The notes: generated from the letters alone by a model not told the origin. Positions 17,028 through 26,904 are shown, counted from the stretch's first letter. The stretch: 64,000 nucleotides of DNA from Pseudomonas sp. NFIX28 (GCF_900107395.1 NZ_FNPW01000006.1:265686-329685); one strand, 5' to 3'. A program made the numbers and translations.

Positions 17028-17849
17028 CTACAAACCGAATACCCGCCGCGCATTACCCTGCAGGAACTTGTCCCGCACCGGCTCCGGCAGCTCCAGGGCC
17101 TGGACCTGCTGCATGCATTTGGCGAACGGCAGCTGCGGGAAGTTGCTGCCGAACAGCACCTTGTCCTGCCCGTAGCTACGCATGAAATGCAGCAGCTGCG
17201 GCGGGTAATAGGCCGGCAGGTAGGCCGAGGTATCGATGTAGATATTGTCGTGCTTCCAGGCCAGGCCGATCATTTCGTCGGTCCAGGGGTGGCCGATGTG
17301 CCCGGCGACGATGCGCAGTTCCGGGAAATCCAGCGCCACCTCATCCAGATAAGGCACCGGCCGCCCGGTTTCCGAAGGCATCAGCGGCCCGGTGTGGCCG
17401 ACTTGGGTGCAGAAGGGAATGTCCAGCTCCACGCATTTGGCATACAGCGGGTAATACAGCCGGTGGTTGGGCGGCAGCTTCCACAGCCAGGGCACAATGC
17501 GCAGGGCCTTGCAGCCCAGTTCGCCCACTGCCCGCTCCAGCTCGGCCAGCGCCGCCATCGGCCGGCTCAGGTCCACCGTGGCCACGCCGACAAAACGCTC
17601 AGGATAAGCCCGGGTATAGGCGGCGATTTCATCATTGCTGAACACCCAGCGCTCTGGCCGGCACCAGGCCGCCAGCATCAGCTTCTCGACGCCGGCCTGG
17701 TCCATCAGCTCGACGGTCTGCTCGATGCTCAGCGGCTGGTCCAGCAAATGCGCCGAACCGGATTTCTCGAACAGCCGCGCCACTTCCGGCAGCAACTGCC
17801 GCGCCCGGCCATTGGCCGGCTGGGCCCATGCGTCGATTGCACCTTTCAT
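17028..17849 (-). CDS. Amidohydrolase (amidohydrolase_2 / TIM-barrel) family protein
   Basis: 273 residues from ATG 17849, preceded by AGAGGGG; the open frame upstream to 18221 lacks coding character. Family features include MKGAIDAWAQP at the N-terminus, a metal-site His in TQVGHTGP and VAGHIGHPW, and the C-terminal Asp/Asn region VLFGSNFPQLPF with GNARRVFGL. The usual N-terminal HxH is replaced by a D-x-W motif (IDAWAQ), as in some decarboxylase-like members. The substrate is unknown. Confidence 0.78.
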   Translation of the reverse strand: MKGAIDAWAQPANGRARQLLPEVARLFEKSGSAHLLDQPLSIEQTVELMDQAGVEKLMLAAWCRPERWVFSNDEIAAYTRAYPERFVGVATVDLSRPMAALAELERAVGELGCKALRIVPWLWKLPPNHRLYYPLYAKCVELDIPFCTQVGHTGPLMPSETGRPVPYLDEVALDFPELRIVAGHIGHPWTDEMIGLAWKHDNIYIDTSAYLPAYYPPQLLHFMRSYGQDKVLFGSNFPQLPFAKCMQQVQALELPEPVRDKFLQGNARRVFGL

Positions 17850-18242
17850 TGAGCTACCCCTCTGCTGAGCGTTTCCAGGCGACGAAGCCCAGGCTACGGC
17901 CGCGCCATGACCGCGACAATGTTCGCGCCGCTCAGCGGCATTGACCGATCCGCCCAGGCTCGACCGCGTTTTTTTCAGCCCCCGCCCTTTTGCTCGCCCT
18001 CGACCGACCAACGGTTGCAAGCGCGGATCTTGCAGCCATCGTCGCTGATCAGGCCAACAATAAACTTCGCCGAACACCATAAGCTGAAACGTATCAGCTT
18101 CAGCAAAAACCACAAATATGCATAAATGCAAATTTATTCTTGACCGTAAAAATCGACTCGCATATCGTGAATTCGCTGTATGCACATACAGTATTTCTAT
18201 CCAACAGTTATTCGAATCCATTCATGGACGAGGTCTTTACCT
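17850..18242. other. AT-rich promoter region between the amidohydrolase and levansucrase genes
   Basis: This 393-base gap between divergent genes contains no supported gene. The right half (~18050-18240) is much more AT-rich than the surroundings and probably holds the levansucrase promoter. GACGAGG at 18227-18233 serves as its ribosome binding site. Confidence 0.5.
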
Positions 18243-19517
18243 ATGAAAAGCAACACCGAAAAATTTGGCAAAACACCCCACCAGCCCAGCCTCTGGACTC
18301 GCGCCGATGCGCTGAAAGTCCGGGCGGACGATCCCACCACCACCCAGCCACTGGTCAGTGCGGATTTCCCGGTACTGAGCAACGAGGTCTTTATCTGGGA
18401 CACCATGCCGCTACGCGACATGGACGGTAACGTGACTTCGGTCGACGGCTGGTCGGTGATCTTCACCCTGACGGCGGATCGTCATCCGAACGACCCGCAA
18501 TACCTCGACGAAAACGGCAACTACGACATCACCCGCGACTGGAACGATCGCCATGGCCGGGCAAAGATGTACTACTGGTTTTCCCGCACCGGCAAGGACT
18601 GGGAACTCGGCGGCCGGGTAATGGCTGAAGGGGTTTCGCCAACGGTCCGCGAATGGGCCGGCACACCGATCCTGCTGAACGAGCAAGGCGATGTGGACCT
18701 CTACTACACCGCCGTCACACCGGGCGCGACCATCGTCAAAGTGCGTGGCCGCGTGGTGACCACCGAGCATGGCGTCAGCCTGGTCGGCTTCGAGAAGGTC
18801 AAGCCGCTGTTCGAGGCCGACGGCAAGATGTACCAGACCGAAGCGCAGAACGCTTTCTGGGGCTTCCGCGATCCATGGCCGTTCCGCGACCCGAACGACG
18901 GCAAGCTGTACATGCTGTTCGAGGGCAACGTGGCCGGCGAGCGCGGCTCGCACAAAGTGGGCGAAGCGGAAATCGGCGACGTGCCGCCAGGTTATGAAGA
19001 TGTCGGCAACTCGCGCTTCCAGACCGCCTGTGTCGGCATTGCCGTGGCCCGTGACGAAGACGGCGACGACTGGGAAATGCTGCCGCCGCTGCTGACTGCC
19101 GTGGGGGTCAACGATCAGACCGAACGCCCGCACTTTGTGTTCCAGGACGGCAAGTACTACCTGTTCACCATCAGCCACACCTTCACCTATGCCGACGGCG
19201 TGACCGGGCCGGACGGGGTGTACGGCTTTGTCGCGGACTCGCTGTTCGGCCCCTACGTGCCGTTGAACGGTTCCGGGCTGGTACTGGGCAACCCGTCTTC
19301 CCAACCGTTCCAGACCTACTCGCACTACGTGATGCCCAACGGCCTGGTGACCTCCTTTATCGACAGCGTACCGACCGATGAAACCGGCACGCAGATTCGT
19401 ATCGGCGGCACCGAGGCGCCGACGGTGGGCATGAAGATAAAGGGCCAGCAGACGTTCGTGGTCGCCGAGTACGACTACGGCTACATCCCGCCGATGCTCG
19501 ATGTGACCCTCAAGTAA
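18243..19517 (+). CDS. lsc: Levansucrase (GH68)
   Basis: 424 residues from ATG 18243. It splits sucrose and polymerises fructose into levan. GH68 motifs are present: [10 protein letters not shown] with the nucleophile Asp, the sucrose-box [18 protein letters not shown] with the RDP stabiliser, and TERPHFVF with the acid/base Glu. There is no classical signal peptide, as is known for Pseudomonas levansucrases, which are secreted without one. It is monocistronic and divergent from the amidohydrolase gene. Confidence 0.95.
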   Translation: MKSNTEKFGKTPHQPSLWTRADALKVRADDPTTTQPLVSADFPVLSNEVFIWDTMPLRDMDGNVTSVDGWSVIFTLTADRHPNDPQYLDENGNYDITRDWNDRHGRAKMYYWFSRTGKDWELGGRVMAEGVSPTVREWAGTPILLNEQGDVDLYYTAVTPGATIVKVRGRVVTTEHGVSLVGFEKVKPLFEADGKMYQTEAQNAFWGFRDPWPFRDPNDGKLYMLFEGNVAGERGSHKVGEAEIGDVPPGYEDVGNSRFQTACVGIAVARDEDGDDWEMLPPLLTAVGVNDQTERPHFVFQDGKYYLFTISHTFTYADGVTGPDGVYGFVADSLFGPYVPLNGSGLVLGNPSSQPFQTYSHYVMPNGLVTSFIDSVPTDETGTQIRIGGTEAPTVGMKIKGQQTFVVAEYDYGYIPPMLDVTLK

Positions 19518-19788
19518 CCGCTGCACCAGGTTTCCAGGCAGCGGGTTTGAGGTCGATGAAAAACCCGTGGTGGATATGAATCGAGATATCCCGCCTGGCT
19601 CACTGCGACTTTGCTCGGGAGCTCCATGAACAATGCGCAGTACCGCCCCTTTGGAACTGGCTACACGGACGTAGCCAGTTCCGCTTATTCCCTCCCGGCT
19701 TGTCCCCCTCCCCCTTGGCCAGCATTGGCTGCGCCATTCCCCCAGGCCCGGCTTGCGGCCCTGATCCTGTTTGCCTGCCCGGTTGCCT
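19518..19788. other. Intergenic region between convergent genes
   Basis: There is no gene and no clean terminator; open frames here have no coding character. Confidence 0.4.
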
Positions 19789-20172
19789 TCAGGCACTACC
19801 CAGTGGCTGGCCGGAGGCTGTCGTTGCCTTCAGCGCGCGCCAGGTCCACAGCGCGCCGCACAGGTCCGGCAAGGCCAGCAGCAACAGCACCGGCGATACC
19901 AGCCCGGCGGCGGCGAAAGCGGCAAAGAACACTGGCACCGACAGGCGGATCGGCACGGTCATGGCCATGAACTCGCGCCGTTCGGTGTAACCGGCCCACA
20001 CGTAATAGATCCCCAGGTACAGCACCAGCTGGCCCATCACGCGGATCCACACCTCGTCGGTCAGGGCGAAGCCGAACAACGGCAGCACCAGGTTGGGCGC
20101 CAGCACCAGCGCGATGCCCAGCAACAACATGTACAGGCCGAACACAAACACGCTCTTGCCTGGATGGCTCAT
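19789..20172 (-). CDS. Small four-helix membrane protein coupled to the monooxygenase
   Basis: 127 residues from ATG 20172, overlapping the monooxygenase stop by 4 bases. Four hydrophobic segments are visible (FVFGLYMLLLGIALVLAPNL, GQLVLYLGIYYVWAGY, VPVFFAAFAAAGLVSPVLLL and the segment containing GALWTW). The family is unknown to me. The tight coupling suggests a shared role with the flavin monooxygenase. Confidence 0.75.
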   Translation of the reverse strand: MSHPGKSVFVFGLYMLLLGIALVLAPNLVLPLFGFALTDEVWIRVMGQLVLYLGIYYVWAGYTERREFMAMTVPIRLSVPVFFAAFAAAGLVSPVLLLLALPDLCGALWTWRALKATTASGQPLGSA

Positions 20173-21680
20173 GGTTTCACTCCTTGGGTGTGCGTCAGGC
20201 GATAGGCCTCGGCATCGAAATAACGGGTCTGCTGGCGGAACTGCCAGCTGAACCCCGGCCACAGGGCGACGTTGCGCCCGCTCGCCGGGTCCATGTACCA
20301 GCTCTGGCAACTGCCGACGCTCCACACCGCGCCACGCAGCCGGTGGCGCAAGCGCTGGTTGAAGCGCGCCTGGGCCTGCGGGTCGACATCGACGCTGGTC
20401 ACGCCCAGGCGTTGCAGGGTGTCCAGGGCACCGAGGATGTAGGCGATCTGCGACTCGATCATGTAGACGATGGAGTTGTGCCCCAGCCCGGTGTTGGGCC
20501 CCATCAGCAGAAACAGGTTGGGAAAGCCACTGACGGCGGTGCCCTTGTAGGCTTCGCTGCCCTGCTGCCAGGTGTCGACGATATCCACCCCGCCGCGCCC
20601 GAGGATCATTCCCGCCGGGAACGGCGTGCGCGCCTTGAAGCCAGTACCGAAGATCAGCGCATCCAGCACATGGCGCTGGCCGTCGACGGTGACCAGTGCG
20701 TCCTCGGTGACTTCACGGATGCCGCTGGTGACCAGCCGGGTATTGGCCTGGGCCAGGGCCGGATAGTAATCGTTGGACAGCAGGATGCGCTTGCAGCCGA
20801 TGGCGTAGTCCGGGGTCAGGCGCCGGCGCAGCTCCGGGTCCTTGACCTGGCGCCGCAGCAGGTTGAGCGCCAGCCATTTGTGCAGGGCCATGAGCTTTGG
20901 GTTGAACACAAAGCCCAACACCCGGGTTTCATGGGCGGTGTAGATCAGCCCGCGCAACAACCGCTGCACCGCGGGAAAGCGCCGCAGCACCCGCTGGGCG
21001 GTGGCGGAAAACGCCCGGTCCGGCTTGGGGATGATCCACGGCGGCGTGCGCTGGAATACCGCCAGGCTGGCCACCTGCGGCTGGATCTGCGGCACGAACT
21101 GGATCGCCGAGGCGCCGGTGCCGATCACCCCGACCCGCTTGCCGGCCAGGGCGTACTCGTGGTCCCAGTGCTGGGAATGAAAGACCCGGCCCTTGAAGCG
21201 TTCCAGCCCCGGTAGCCGCGGATAATCCGCGGTCGACAAGGCTCCGGTGCCGGCCACCACCACCTGGGCAAACCGCACGCCGCCGCGGGCATCCGTCACC
21301 TGCCACAGGGCGCGCTCTTCCAGCCAGCGCAGGCCGGTGACCGCGGTGTTGAAACAGCAGTGTTGCAGCACCTGGTATTTATCGGCGCAGTGCCGCAGGT
21401 AATCGCGGATCTCCGGTTGCGGCGAAAAACGTCGCGACCAGCCGGGGTTGGGCTCGAAGGAAAACGAATAGAGATGGGACGGGATATCGCAGGCACACCC
21501 GGGGTATTGGTTGACCCACCAGGTGCCGCCGACGCCGGCTTCCTGTTCGAGGATCACAAAGTCCCGCTCGCCGCGCTGGCGCAGGTTGATCGCCATGCCG
21601 ATGCCGGAAAACCCGACACCGATAATCACCACCCGATAGACCCGCTCGGGGTCGGCCTGCTCCTGAAGTAGCGCACTCAT
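20169..21680 (-). CDS. FAD-dependent Baeyer-Villiger-type monooxygenase
   Basis: 503 residues from ATG 21680. The N-terminal FAD Rossmann motif is VVIIGVGFSGIGMAINL, followed by GVGGTWWVNQYPGC as in BVMOs. The class fingerprint FxGxxxHxxxWD appears as FKGRVFHSQHWDHE, and the NADPH Rossmann motif is VGVIGTGASAIQFV. The family inserts oxygen into ketones or N/S-hydroxylates substrates. It is the upstream member of a coupled pair with the membrane protein at 19789. It lies in the same direction as the lipid cluster, 116 bases after the HIT gene, so it may be a tailoring enzyme or an independent unit. Confidence 0.9.
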   Translation of the reverse strand: MSALLQEQADPERVYRVVIIGVGFSGIGMAINLRQRGERDFVILEQEAGVGGTWWVNQYPGCACDIPSHLYSFSFEPNPGWSRRFSPQPEIRDYLRHCADKYQVLQHCCFNTAVTGLRWLEERALWQVTDARGGVRFAQVVVAGTGALSTADYPRLPGLERFKGRVFHSQHWDHEYALAGKRVGVIGTGASAIQFVPQIQPQVASLAVFQRTPPWIIPKPDRAFSATAQRVLRRFPAVQRLLRGLIYTAHETRVLGFVFNPKLMALHKWLALNLLRRQVKDPELRRRLTPDYAIGCKRILLSNDYYPALAQANTRLVTSGIREVTEDALVTVDGQRHVLDALIFGTGFKARTPFPAGMILGRGGVDIVDTWQQGSEAYKGTAVSGFPNLFLLMGPNTGLGHNSIVYMIESQIAYILGALDTLQRLGVTSVDVDPQAQARFNQRLRHRLRGAVWSVGSCQSWYMDPASGRNVALWPGFSWQFRQQTRYFDAEAYRLTHTQGVKP

Positions 21681-21796
21681 GTTGCTGGCTCCTGACGGCA
21701 CAAACGCCGGGCGTGACCGTCCGCAGCGCATGCACCGTTTATTTTAAACCTCTGTGGATCGAGGGCCGGCCGCTCGGCGACCCGATGGTTCGACGG

Positions 21797-22297
21797 CTAG
21801 GCGGTCGACTCGGCGTGCAGCCTGCTGGTCCGGTGCGCCAGGTTTTCCAGCGCCTGCGGATCGAGCTCGGCGGCGATCACCAAAGCCTGGCGGCGCAGGG
21901 TTTCCAAGGGCGTGCGACGGCCGAACACACCGGTGAAATGCATGAACATGCGCAGGCCGAAGCCCAGCCCGTCGCCCCTTTGCCGCGGCACCAGGTGCAT
22001 ATGGGCATGGGGGATGTGCTGGTTGGTGGCCTTGCCGTCGTTGACGATCAGGTGTGTGCCTTCCACCCCGAAACCGGCGCGCCGCTGGGCGGCGAGCAAG
22101 GTGTCGAACACCTGGTACAGGTGCTGGCGAATGACCGTGGACAGTTGCTCGAGTTTTTCCACATGGGCCAGCGGGATCAGCAGCACATGGCCCTGCCCCA
22201 GCGGGTGAACGTCCATGAAAGCCATGCAGTGGGTATCGCGATAGACCATGGCGCAAGGCAATTGGCCGGCTGCGATCTGGCAGAAGATACAGGTCAT
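21797..22297 (-). CDS. HIT (histidine triad) family hydrolase
   Basis: 166 residues. The N-terminus CIFCQIAAGQLPC is a zinc-site-like pattern. The histidine triad is HIPHAHMHLVPR near 95-106. HIT proteins hydrolyse nucleoside phosphoramidates or dinucleotides such as adenylates. In this setting it could clear acyl-adenylates formed by the fatty acyl-AMP ligase, but this is inference; it may be a housekeeping gene. It lies 48 bases after the desaturase gene in the same direction. Confidence 0.88.
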   Translation of the reverse strand: MTCIFCQIAAGQLPCAMVYRDTHCMAFMDVHPLGQGHVLLIPLAHVEKLEQLSTVIRQHLYQVFDTLLAAQRRAGFGVEGTHLIVNDGKATNQHIPHAHMHLVPRQRGDGLGFGLRMFMHFTGVFGRRTPLETLRRQALVIAAELDPQALENLAHRTSRLHAESTA

Positions 22298-22345
22298 CCG
22301 TGAGTCCTCGGTGGGTGGCGCTCCTTCGGGCGCTGTAAATGTAGC

Positions 22346-23302
22346 TCACGCCGCTCGCCGAGGTTCGGCGGAAGTTGTTACCGGACGTCGCGCGAACATC
22401 CGCGCCAGCAGCCAGCGGTCGCGCAGGTAGGGCTTGTTGTCGAGCAGTGCGGCCAGCCGCGGCAAATTGACGAAAGGCACCCCCGGGTAGATGTGATGCT
22501 CGACGTGGTAGTTGATATTCGCCCACAGCAGGCCGATCAGCCGGTCGCTGACGGTCACGGTGTTTTTTGCCAGGTCCAGGCGCTGCGGGTCGTCGACGTC
22601 CAGGGTGGCCATGGGAAAGTGCTCGTAGCCCCGGGAAATCGGGTTGATCACCAGCGCCAGCAACAGCAGCGGCGCGATGAAGACCAGCACGAATTGCAGC
22701 ATCAGCCCCTGGCTATAGCACCAGGCACCAATTGCCGCCATCGACAGCAGGTTGAACGCCAGCTCGCGCAGCACCCGGTTGCGCACCGCCTTGCCGTAGC
22801 GCACCAGGGAAAAGTAGATGAAGCGCGGCACGAACACGGCGATGCGCAGGAACATCCACTTCACCCCGCCGGTGTAGTTCCAGTCGTCGGGGTCCTTGTC
22901 CGGGTCGCCCAGGTAGCGGTGATGGTATTTGTGGCACTCGGTGAACGAGGAAAACGGGAACACGATGAACCAGGCCATGAAGCGCCCGACCCACAGGTTC
23001 AGCGCCGCCGAACGAAAGCCGCTGGCATGCCCGCAATCGTGCTGCAGCACGGTGAAGGCATGCAGCTGGTTGCCCAGCACCAGCACCGCCAGCGCCAGGC
23101 CCCAGGGGTTGTCGCCGAGCAGGATGTACAGCGCCGCCGCGCACCAGACCAGCACGTGCAGCAACGACCAGAGCGCGAACTTCAGCGGCTGCGGCTGCAT
23201 CAGTGCCTGCAGCTCGGCCTGGCGTTCGCGGTCGACCCGCAGTTCGGCGCGCTTGGCCAGCCGCAGTTCGTCCTCGGCGGCGTGGTGGGTTGAATGACTC
23301 AT
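22346..23302 (-). CDS. Membrane fatty-acid desaturase of the cluster (first of three)
   Basis: 318 residues with several membrane helices. The three histidine boxes of diiron desaturases are HDCGH (~90), HKYHH (~125) and HVEHH (~270). The protein would use the 2Fe-2S reductase encoded 25 bases upstream as electron donor. It acts on a fatty acyl chain at the inner membrane; whether on CoA, ACP or phospholipid is unknown. Confidence 0.88.
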   Translation of the reverse strand: MSHSTHHAAEDELRLAKRAELRVDRERQAELQALMQPQPLKFALWSLLHVLVWCAAALYILLGDNPWGLALAVLVLGNQLHAFTVLQHDCGHASGFRSAALNLWVGRFMAWFIVFPFSSFTECHKYHHRYLGDPDKDPDDWNYTGGVKWMFLRIAVFVPRFIYFSLVRYGKAVRNRVLRELAFNLLSMAAIGAWCYSQGLMLQFVLVFIAPLLLLALVINPISRGYEHFPMATLDVDDPQRLDLAKNTVTVSDRLIGLLWANINYHVEHHIYPGVPFVNLPRLAALLDNKPYLRDRWLLARMFARRPVTTSAEPRRAA

Positions 23303-23327
23303 GAATTGACTTCCTCTGTCTGTATCG

Positions 23328-24359
23328 CTAATCGACTTGCAGGCGCACGTCGTCCGTCAATGGATAGCCCACGCACAACAGTGCCTGGCCTCGGTTCAGT
23401 TCGTCGGCCGACAGCCCATGGTCCTCGCGCATGCGCACCTGCCCCGCCAGCCGGGTGCAGACGCAGGCGGTGCAGAAGCCGCTGCGGCAGGAGAACGGCG
23501 GCTGCACGCCGCTGGCCAGGGCGGCGTCGAGCAGGGTCTGGCCCGGCGCGACCGTGAAATTGAATGCCTGGCCCTGCATCAGCAGTTCCACGCGCTTTTC
23601 CGTATCGCCGCTGGCCACCGGTGCCTTGGCCGAGGTGAAACGTTCCTGGTGCACGCGCTCCGGGGCGATGCCCAGGGCCTCTAGGGCGGCGGTCACCTCG
23701 TCCATCATGCCGCTGGGGCCACAACTGTAGTATTCGCGGGCTTGCGGGCCGGGCAGCGCGCCGAGAATGTCCATCACCCGCTGCCGGGTCAGGCGCCCTT
23801 CGTGGGCCCCCGGGGTGTCCGGCCGCGACAGCACGTGCACCAGCTGCAAGCGCTCGCCGAAGGTCTGGCGCAGCTGGTCGAGCTTGTCGCGGAAGATCAC
23901 CGACTCCTGATTGCGGTTGCCGTAGATCAGCGACACCTGCGCGTCCGGCTCGAAATGCAGCGCCGACTTGAGAATCGAGAAGATCGGCGTGATCCCGCTG
24001 CCCGCCGCCAGCAGCACCAGGTGTCGCCCCCGGCCCGGCTGCGGGGCGAAGGTGAAGCGGCCGTGGGTGCCGAGGGTCTGCACCGCATCGCCGGCGCTCA
24101 GTTCCTGCACCAGGCGGTTGGAAACCTTGCCGCCGGCCACGCGCTTGACGGTGATCGACAGGGTCTTGTCCAGGCCCGGCGTGCTGCTGATGGAATAGGC
24201 CCGGCAGCCCTTGGCGCCGTCGACGTCGACCTCCAGGGTCAGGTACTGCCCGGCGCTGTAGCGGACTTTGCGCAGCAGCGGCTGCTTGAGGTGGATGGTC
24301 ACCGCATCGTCGGTTTCCCGTTCGATGGCGGCGACTTTCAAAGTCAGGGGACGGTTCAT
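23328..24359 (-). CDS. Flavin/2Fe-2S oxidoreductase (PaaE-like ferredoxin reductase)
   Basis: 343 residues. An FAD-binding barrel (CRAYSISSTPG) is followed by a NAD(P)H-binding domain (LLAAGSGITPIFSILKSAL, YYSCGPSGMM) and a C-terminal plant-type ferredoxin domain with the cluster cysteines CRSGFCTACVC and a distal Cys in LLCVGYPL. It can pass electrons from NAD(P)H to the two diiron membrane enzymes beside it. It overlaps the upstream membrane oxygenase gene by 4 bases. Confidence 0.9.
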   Translation of the reverse strand: MNRPLTLKVAAIERETDDAVTIHLKQPLLRKVRYSAGQYLTLEVDVDGAKGCRAYSISSTPGLDKTLSITVKRVAGGKVSNRLVQELSAGDAVQTLGTHGRFTFAPQPGRGRHLVLLAAGSGITPIFSILKSALHFEPDAQVSLIYGNRNQESVIFRDKLDQLRQTFGERLQLVHVLSRPDTPGAHEGRLTRQRVMDILGALPGPQAREYYSCGPSGMMDEVTAALEALGIAPERVHQERFTSAKAPVASGDTEKRVELLMQGQAFNFTVAPGQTLLDAALASGVQPPFSCRSGFCTACVCTRLAGQVRMREDHGLSADELNRGQALLCVGYPLTDDVRLQVD

Positions 24360-25660
24360 GGCTGGCCCAGGGCGCTGTGCGCGGAGGTGGGTTCGTGGGC
24401 TTGGCGCGGCGCGGCGAGGCGCCGTTGGTGAGCGTGCTCATGGGCAGCGATGGGCGCCGGCTGCACGCGGTATTGCAGCAGGCGGACTTTTTCCTCATGG
24501 TCCAGCGGCTCCCACCAGTCCAGTTTGTCCGCCAGCACATCGAAGCGGCGCAGCATCAGCAGCACGAACAGCTCGAACACGCTGAGGTCGCGAAACACCA
24601 TGGAGCCCGCGGCCGCCAGCTCCGGTTTGAGCCGTTCGAACAGCGCCGGGCTCTCGGACCAGTGGCCGACGGACCAGTGATGGTGACAGGCGTGGTAACC
24701 CTCGTTGAGGATATTCACCGGTGTTTCCAGCAGCGTCACGGTGTTGTACATCCAGTCTTTCGGGTCTTCCTGGCCACCGTAGAAGGCGTGCTGGCTCCAG
24801 TGGATAACACCCATCAGGAAGTTGCTCGCGCACCAGGGCACCAGCATGTAGAGCACGGCGATCGGCAGGCTGTAGATCGCCAGCGCGACGAACAGCCCGA
24901 CATGCACCAGGTTGCCCATGACCATGGCCCGGGCCTGGCTGCGCTTGTGTTTGCTCTTGAAGTACAGCCAGGGCGAAACCATGAACTGCTGGTACATCAC
25001 CTCGCGCACCATATACACGGCGAAATCCCAGGCGCTGGCATGGTCGTAGCGCGCGGTGGCGTAGACATCCAGCGGCCCGGCGTTCTCCCGGTGATGCTGC
25101 TGCAGGTGCGCCGCGGCATGGGGAATCAGGCCCATGGGAATGGCGAAGAACATGTACAGGAAGGAATTGCCGACCCAGCGATCGAGCAGGCTCGAACGCT
25201 TGAAGATGCCGCCGGGCACATGGCCTTCCTGATGCATGGCGCTGAACGAGCGCACGAAGCCGCGAATGTTCGGGCCGTAGACGAAGGCGTAGAACAGCAG
25301 CACCAGCAGCCAGGAAATCTCCTTGAGCCACAGCTGGGCCATGAACACCGGCCCGGCGGTCAGGCCCAGGCTGATGGCGGCGGCCAGGATCGGCTCGTCC
25401 CGCGGGTCCTTGAGCAGCCGCTCGGCCAGTGGCTGCAGCAGCCGGTGATAGCTCGCCACCAGCCAGCGCCCCAGCGCCTTCATTCCCGGCAGCCACGACA
25501 ACAACCGGCGCCCGGCCTGCAAGGTGCATGACAGGGCCAGAATCACAACGATGGCCGCGGTGTTGAACACCAGCAGCAGACTGAACAGCGGAACGGCCAG
25601 GTAGTGAAACCCGCGACCGACATTGGCCGGGCGTGGCGGATAAAGAAAATCGCTACTCAT
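24356..25660 (-). CDS. Membrane diiron desaturase/hydroxylase-like protein (second of three)
   Basis: 434 residues, about six membrane segments. The histidine motifs are MHQEGH (~148), HLQQHHREN (~195), and EGYHACHHHWS (~335) with WSQHAFY between. The spacing differs from classical desaturases and the protein is longer than its neighbour at 22346. The C-terminal ~40 residues are His/Ala/Gln-rich and disordered. GGAGTAGAAGC provides the ribosome binding site. It is co-translated with the reductase. Confidence 0.8.
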   Translation of the reverse strand: MSSDFLYPPRPANVGRGFHYLAVPLFSLLLVFNTAAIVVILALSCTLQAGRRLLSWLPGMKALGRWLVASYHRLLQPLAERLLKDPRDEPILAAAISLGLTAGPVFMAQLWLKEISWLLVLLFYAFVYGPNIRGFVRSFSAMHQEGHVPGGIFKRSSLLDRWVGNSFLYMFFAIPMGLIPHAAAHLQQHHRENAGPLDVYATARYDHASAWDFAVYMVREVMYQQFMVSPWLYFKSKHKRSQARAMVMGNLVHVGLFVALAIYSLPIAVLYMLVPWCASNFLMGVIHWSQHAFYGGQEDPKDWMYNTVTLLETPVNILNEGYHACHHHWSVGHWSESPALFERLKPELAAAGSMVFRDLSVFELFVLLMLRRFDVLADKLDWWEPLDHEEKVRLLQYRVQPAPIAAHEHAHQRRLAAPRQAHEPTSAHSALGQP

Positions 25661-25739
25661 GCTTCTACTCCGTTAGGCATGTTGCCGAGGCCGGAGCGAC
25701 GCCAAGGGCGCCACTGCTCCGGCTGCGGTAGCAGGCGAA

Positions 25740-26876
25740 TCAGGCGCTGTAGGACTCGCGCAGGAACTGCGCCAGCAACGGCGTGGCGGCGCTGCGGGAA
25801 ATCGGGTGGAAGCAGATCGCCCGGGAGGCCGCCAGCAGATAGGCCACTTCGTCGGAGGCGATAAAGGCCATGCCGCCCAACAGCTCGACGCTGAGGTTGG
25901 TCGAACGCTCGATCGCCGCCTGCACCACAAAGCGCGTGCACAGCGCCTTGTGGTAGGTGTTCATCGGTGCGTCCTGCTGCGCCTGCAACTCGCCGGCAGT
26001 ACCGAGCAGTGCCTGGTGCGCGCCCTCAAGTTCAATGCACAGCAGGGCCAGTTGCGCGGGGTCGGCGAAAGGCTTGCGCAGCAACCGGTCGACCAGGGCC
26101 GAGGCCACGCCCAGGTAGCTGCCGCCGACCATCAGCTGGAACCAGCTCAGGCCGTTGAGCGAGGTTTCCATGGCGGTGGCGGCCACTTCTTCGCTGTCGG
26201 CGCCGTCGGCCAGCAGCATGCGCTCACAGGGCACGAACACGCCGTTGAACACCAATTCGTTGCTATCGGTGGCGCGCAGTACCGTGGCGTTCCAGAAAGG
26301 TTCACGGGTGACCGCGCTGCCGTCGGCAAAGACCACGGCGAAGCCCTGGCTGACGCTGCCGTTGTCCTGCTCGCAGGCGACGCCGACCACGATCACGTCC
26401 ATGTGGTGGCTCATGGTGCAGGGCTTCTTGCTGCCGTCGAGGACAAAACCGCCCTCCACCGGCCGCGCCTTGACGCTGCGGTTGAAAATCTCCGAACCCG
26501 GCTTGCCCTCGGCGAAGGCCGAGGCGATCAGCAGTTGGTTCTGAGTGATGCCCCACAGCAGTTCTTCCGCCGCCGGGATCAACCCGCCCAGTTGCACGAT
26601 GGTGGCGATGGTGTGGTGATGCATGGTCATCATCACCGCCAGGGACGGGCACAGCGAGCCGATGGCCCGCAGGATCTCCACGGTTTCCTCCGGCGAGGCG
26701 CCGAGGCCGCCGTAGGTCTCGGGGATGATCAGGCCGGCGGCGCGGTAGTCGCGAAACAGCGAGCAGAGCACCGCCGGGTCGGCTTGTTCCAGGGCCGTCA
26801 GGCCGCGCTCCCGGAGGGCGGCGAGCAGGCCCGGCAAATACTTCTCGGCAGCCTTGCGGGCGTTGTGCATCGACAT
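25740..26876 (-). CDS. Acyl-CoA dehydrogenase family protein
   Basis: 378 residues covering the three ACAD domains: N-terminal helices, a β-domain with ASAFAEGKPGSEIF and KKPCTMSHHMD, and a C-terminal helical bundle ending in ELLGGMAFIASDEVAYLLA, the flavin-side block. The family oxidises acyl thioesters at Cα-Cβ. Here, next to an acyl carrier protein, it more likely acts on an acyl-ACP, as proposed for TamT in tambjamine synthesis. It lies 28 bases after the aminotransferase-reductase gene. Confidence 0.87.
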   Translation of the reverse strand: MSMHNARKAAEKYLPGLLAALRERGLTALEQADPAVLCSLFRDYRAAGLIIPETYGGLGASPEETVEILRAIGSLCPSLAVMMTMHHHTIATIVQLGGLIPAAEELLWGITQNQLLIASAFAEGKPGSEIFNRSVKARPVEGGFVLDGSKKPCTMSHHMDVIVVGVACEQDNGSVSQGFAVVFADGSAVTREPFWNATVLRATDSNELVFNGVFVPCERMLLADGADSEEVAATAMETSLNGLSWFQLMVGGSYLGVASALVDRLLRKPFADPAQLALLCIELEGAHQALLGTAGELQAQQDAPMNTYHKALCTRFVVQAAIERSTNLSVELLGGMAFIASDEVAYLLAASRAICFHPISRSAATPLLAQFLRESYSA

Positions 26877-26904
26877 GGTGTGGACTCCTTTCTCGTTGTC
26901 AGGG

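Noticed and set aside
17850..18221. N-terminal extension of the amidohydrolase to 18221
   Set aside because: The extension has no coding character, and ATG 17849 has a good ribosome binding site.
25661..25680. GGAGTA-containing sequence resembling the 16-bp palindrome half-site
   Set aside because: It is the ribosome binding site of the membrane oxygenase gene, with no second arm.
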